Shown: in pieces, positions 13,536 through 15,040 of the stretch
Layout of the letters: the number at the start of each line of letters is the position of its first letter
How positions within the stretch are numbered: the first letter of the stretch is position 1
Source of the DNA: JALORV01 sp035429725
GTDB lineage: Bacteria > Pseudomonadota > Gammaproteobacteria > Burkholderiales > Burkholderiaceae_F
Reading direction: 5' to 3'
Length of the DNA: 15,040 nucleotides
Assembly (NCBI GenBank): GCA_035429725.1
Contig: DAOMFI010000072.1
Coordinates: forward strand, 1-15,040
The notes under the pieces: model-generated
What the model was told of the DNA's origin: nothing
Seen by the model: only the letters and a program-made list of their open reading frames with translations
The model's database searches: none
Made by a program: the position numbers and the translations under genes

Positions 13536-13583
13536 CGCCGGGCGAACGCCTCCGAACGATCAACCTCAGCTGCGGGCCCGGCG
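13536..13583 (+). promoter_or_regulatory. Inverted repeat in the atpE-atpF gap
   Basis: CGCCGGGC (13536-13543), directly after the atpE stop, is a perfect inverted repeat of GCCCGGCG (13576-13583), with a 32-nt loop. There is no T-run, and the atp genes continue, so it is unlikely to end transcription fully. It could protect the atpE 3' end and help raise subunit c over the others (inference). The chance of such an 8-bp pair in GC-rich DNA is not negligible. Confidence 0.35.
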
Positions 13584-13616
13584 CCAGGCGTCGGGTCGGC
13601 ACATTCCGGGTTTCTT

Positions 13617-14087
13617 ATGAACATCAACGCCACGCTGTTCGTCCAGCTGGTGGTCTTCTTCATCGGGGCATGGGTCACGATGAAGTTCATCTGGCCACCT
13701 CTGATCAAGGCGCTCGACGAGCGCCGCAAGAAGATTGCCGATGGCCTGGCCGCTGCCGACCGCGGTAATCGCAGCCTCGACGACGCGCAGAAGAAGATCG
13801 CGCAGCTCGATGCCGACGCGCGTGCCCGTGCCCAGGCCCTGATCGCAGAAACCGAAAAGCGCGCCCAGGCGCTGATCGAGGACGCCAAGGGTCAGGCCAA
13901 GCTCGAAGGCGATCGCCTGATCGCGTCTGCGAAGGCCGAGGCCCAGCAGGAAGTGGTGCGCGCCAAGGATGCGCTGCGCGATCAGGTGGCGGTGCTCGCC
14001 ATCGCGGGTGCCGAGCAGATCCTGCGGCGCGAGGTCAATCCGCAGGTGCACGCCGACCTGCTGTCGCAGCTGAAGTCGAAGCTCTAG
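13617..14087 (+). CDS. atpF: F0F1 ATP synthase subunit b
   Basis: Subunit b is the peripheral stalk that ties F1 to the membrane sector as a homodimer. The 156-aa product, the usual length, has one N-terminal membrane helix (about 5-25, LFVQLVVFFIGAWVTMKFI) and the conserved WPP turn. A long, charged, Ala-rich coiled coil (about 33-120) follows, and then a delta-binding end (AILRREVNP-like: AEQILRREVNPQVHADLL). ATG 13617 has no strong Shine-Dalgarno, so translation may be weaker than for atpE. The 81-base gap before it holds an inverted repeat. It ends two bases before atpH. Confidence 0.96.
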   Translation: MNINATLFVQLVVFFIGAWVTMKFIWPPLIKALDERRKKIADGLAAADRGNRSLDDAQKKIAQLDADARARAQALIAETEKRAQALIEDAKGQAKLEGDRLIASAKAEAQQEVVRAKDALRDQVAVLAIAGAEQILRREVNPQVHADLLSQLKSKL

Positions 14088-14089
14088 CC

Positions 14090-14629
14090 ATGGCTGAACT
14101 GTCGACCGTTGCCCGGCCTTACGCGGAGGCCCTTTTCTCGGTCGCTCAAGGGTCCGGCACGTCGCTGGAGGCCTGGCTCGCTTCGACCGAAGAACTGGCG
14201 AACCTGATGTCACATCCGCAGGTCGCGGAAGTCGTCGCCGATCCCAATCTCGACCACGCGCAGGTGTTCGGGCTGCTCACCGGCATGCTCAAGGCACCGA
14301 TGCCCGAGGCGGGTAGCAATTTTCTCAAGCTGCTGATCGAAAACCAGCGCCTCGCGGTGCTGCCCGAGGTCGCAGCGCAGTTCCGGCGGCTGAAGAACGC
14401 GGCCGGAGGAGTCGCCGACTGCCTGATCGAAACTGCGTTCCCGCTGAGCGAGGCGCAGCTGTCCGAGCTGGTGACGTCGTTGGCCGCGAAGTTCGGCCGC
14501 AAACTCAAGCCGGAAGTCCGCGTGAACGCAGAGCTGATCGGAGGCGTGCGCGCCACGGTCGGCGACCAGGTCCTCGACGGTTCGGTCCGTGCGCGGCTCA
14601 CAGACATGCAGACAGCGCTTACTGCCTAA
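14090..14629 (+). CDS. atpH: F0F1 ATP synthase subunit delta
   Basis: Subunit delta (OSCP-like) caps F1 and joins it to the b stalk. The 179-aa product starts with the family motif STVARPYAEALFSVA (5-19) and continues with a helical N-terminal domain. The C-terminal block VRVNAELIGGVRATVGDQVLDGSVRARL (about 143-170) contains the conserved L/I-I-G-G-x-x-x-x-x-G-D-x-V-x-D-x-S pattern. ATG 14090 lies two bases after the atpF stop with no clear Shine-Dalgarno, which suggests translational coupling. Length is normal for the family. Confidence 0.96.
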   Translation: MAELSTVARPYAEALFSVAQGSGTSLEAWLASTEELANLMSHPQVAEVVADPNLDHAQVFGLLTGMLKAPMPEAGSNFLKLLIENQRLAVLPEVAAQFRRLKNAAGGVADCLIETAFPLSEAQLSELVTSLAAKFGRKLKPEVRVNAELIGGVRATVGDQVLDGSVRARLTDMQTALTA

Positions 14630-14659
14630 GCGGCGCCTGAAATTTTTCGGAGTTGAAAG

Positions 14660-15040
14660 ATGCAACTCAATCCCAGTGAAATCAGCGAACTGCTGAAGTC
14701 CCGCATCAAGGGCCTCGGCGTTTCGACCGAACTGCGCACGCAGGGCACGGTCGTCACGGTGACCGACGGCATTTGCCGTATCCACGGCCTGTCGGACGTG
14801 ATGCAGGGCGAGATGCTCGAGTTCCCGAACAACACCTTCGGCCTGGCGCTGAATCTCGAGCGCGATTCGGTCGGCTCGGTTGTGCTCGGGGATTACGAGC
14901 AGATCCGCGAGGGCGACACGGTCAAGGCGACCGGCCGCATCCTCGAGGTGCCGGTTGGACCTGAGCTGATCGGGCGCGTCGTCAACTCGCTCGGCCAGCC
15001 GATCGACGGCAAGGGCCCGATCAACGCCAAGATGACCGAC
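14660..15040 (+). CDS. atpA: F0F1 ATP synthase subunit alpha, N-terminal part (3' partial)
   Basis: The first 127 codons of the alpha subunit are present and open to the window end. The peptide starts MQLNPSEISELLKSRIKGL and includes the beta-barrel domain with GTVVTVTDGICRIHGLSDVMQGEMLEFP. It goes on to LNLERDSVGSVVLGDY and the start of the nucleotide-binding domain (VPVGPELIGRVVNSLGQPIDGKGPI). The P-loop lies beyond the window. GGAG at 14649-14652 is seven bases before ATG 14660. atpG, atpD and atpC are expected to follow (inference from conserved order). Confidence 0.97.
   Translation, partial: MQLNPSEISELLKSRIKGLGVSTELRTQGTVVTVTDGICRIHGLSDVMQGEMLEFPNNTFGLALNLERDSVGSVVLGDYEQIREGDTVKATGRILEVPVGPELIGRVVNSLGQPIDGKGPINAKMTD

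Overview
The window is about 15 kb of GC-rich, gene-dense bacterial DNA, with every gene on the + strand. Protein content and gene order point to a betaproteobacterium, perhaps Burkholderiales- or Rhodocyclales-like. The order mnmG-rsmG-...-parA-...-parB-atpIBEFHA is the conserved block often found near the replication origin in Proteobacteria. No phylogeny could be run, so the taxon is an inference. A 100-N gap flanked by an identical 55-bp repeat shows this is a scaffolded draft or metagenome assembly.

Region 1 (1-3.4 kb) is a branched-chain/amide-type (HAAT) ABC transporter. It holds the tail of a LivF-like ATPase, a secreted substrate-binding protein, and LivH- and LivM-like permeases. 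A strong hairpin separates the binding protein from the permeases, and a likely terminator follows livM. The substrate cannot be told from sequence.

Region 2 (3.4-5.4 kb) is a single 637-aa protein of unknown function. It has an N-terminal winged-helix-like domain, a linker, one membrane helix and a C-terminal AsmA-like region. A possible promoter, a palindrome and a hairpin lie in its leader.

Region 3 (5.4-11.9 kb) opens with two parS centromere sites that are mirror images of each other, in the gap before mnmG. A tightly packed run follows: mnmG, rsmG, a LysE/RhtB exporter, a Blc-like lipocalin, parA, a GNAT acetyltransferase and parB. Every junction from rsmG to parB overlaps or abuts, so tRNA and rRNA modification, chromosome segregation and three accessory proteins are probably co-translated. 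The GNAT gene between parA and parB is the most unusual part of the layout. ParB should load at the parS pair about 5.4 kb upstream (after closing the artificial gap).

Region 4 (11.9 kb to the end) is the ATP synthase operon, atpI-B-E-F-H-A, with atpA cut by the window edge. A near-consensus sigma70 promoter precedes atpI. No tRNA, rRNA, CRISPR array, insertion sequence, dnaA gene or convincing DnaA-box cluster was seen. The best candidates for something little described are the winged-helix/AsmA fusion next to parS and the GNAT protein inside the par operon.
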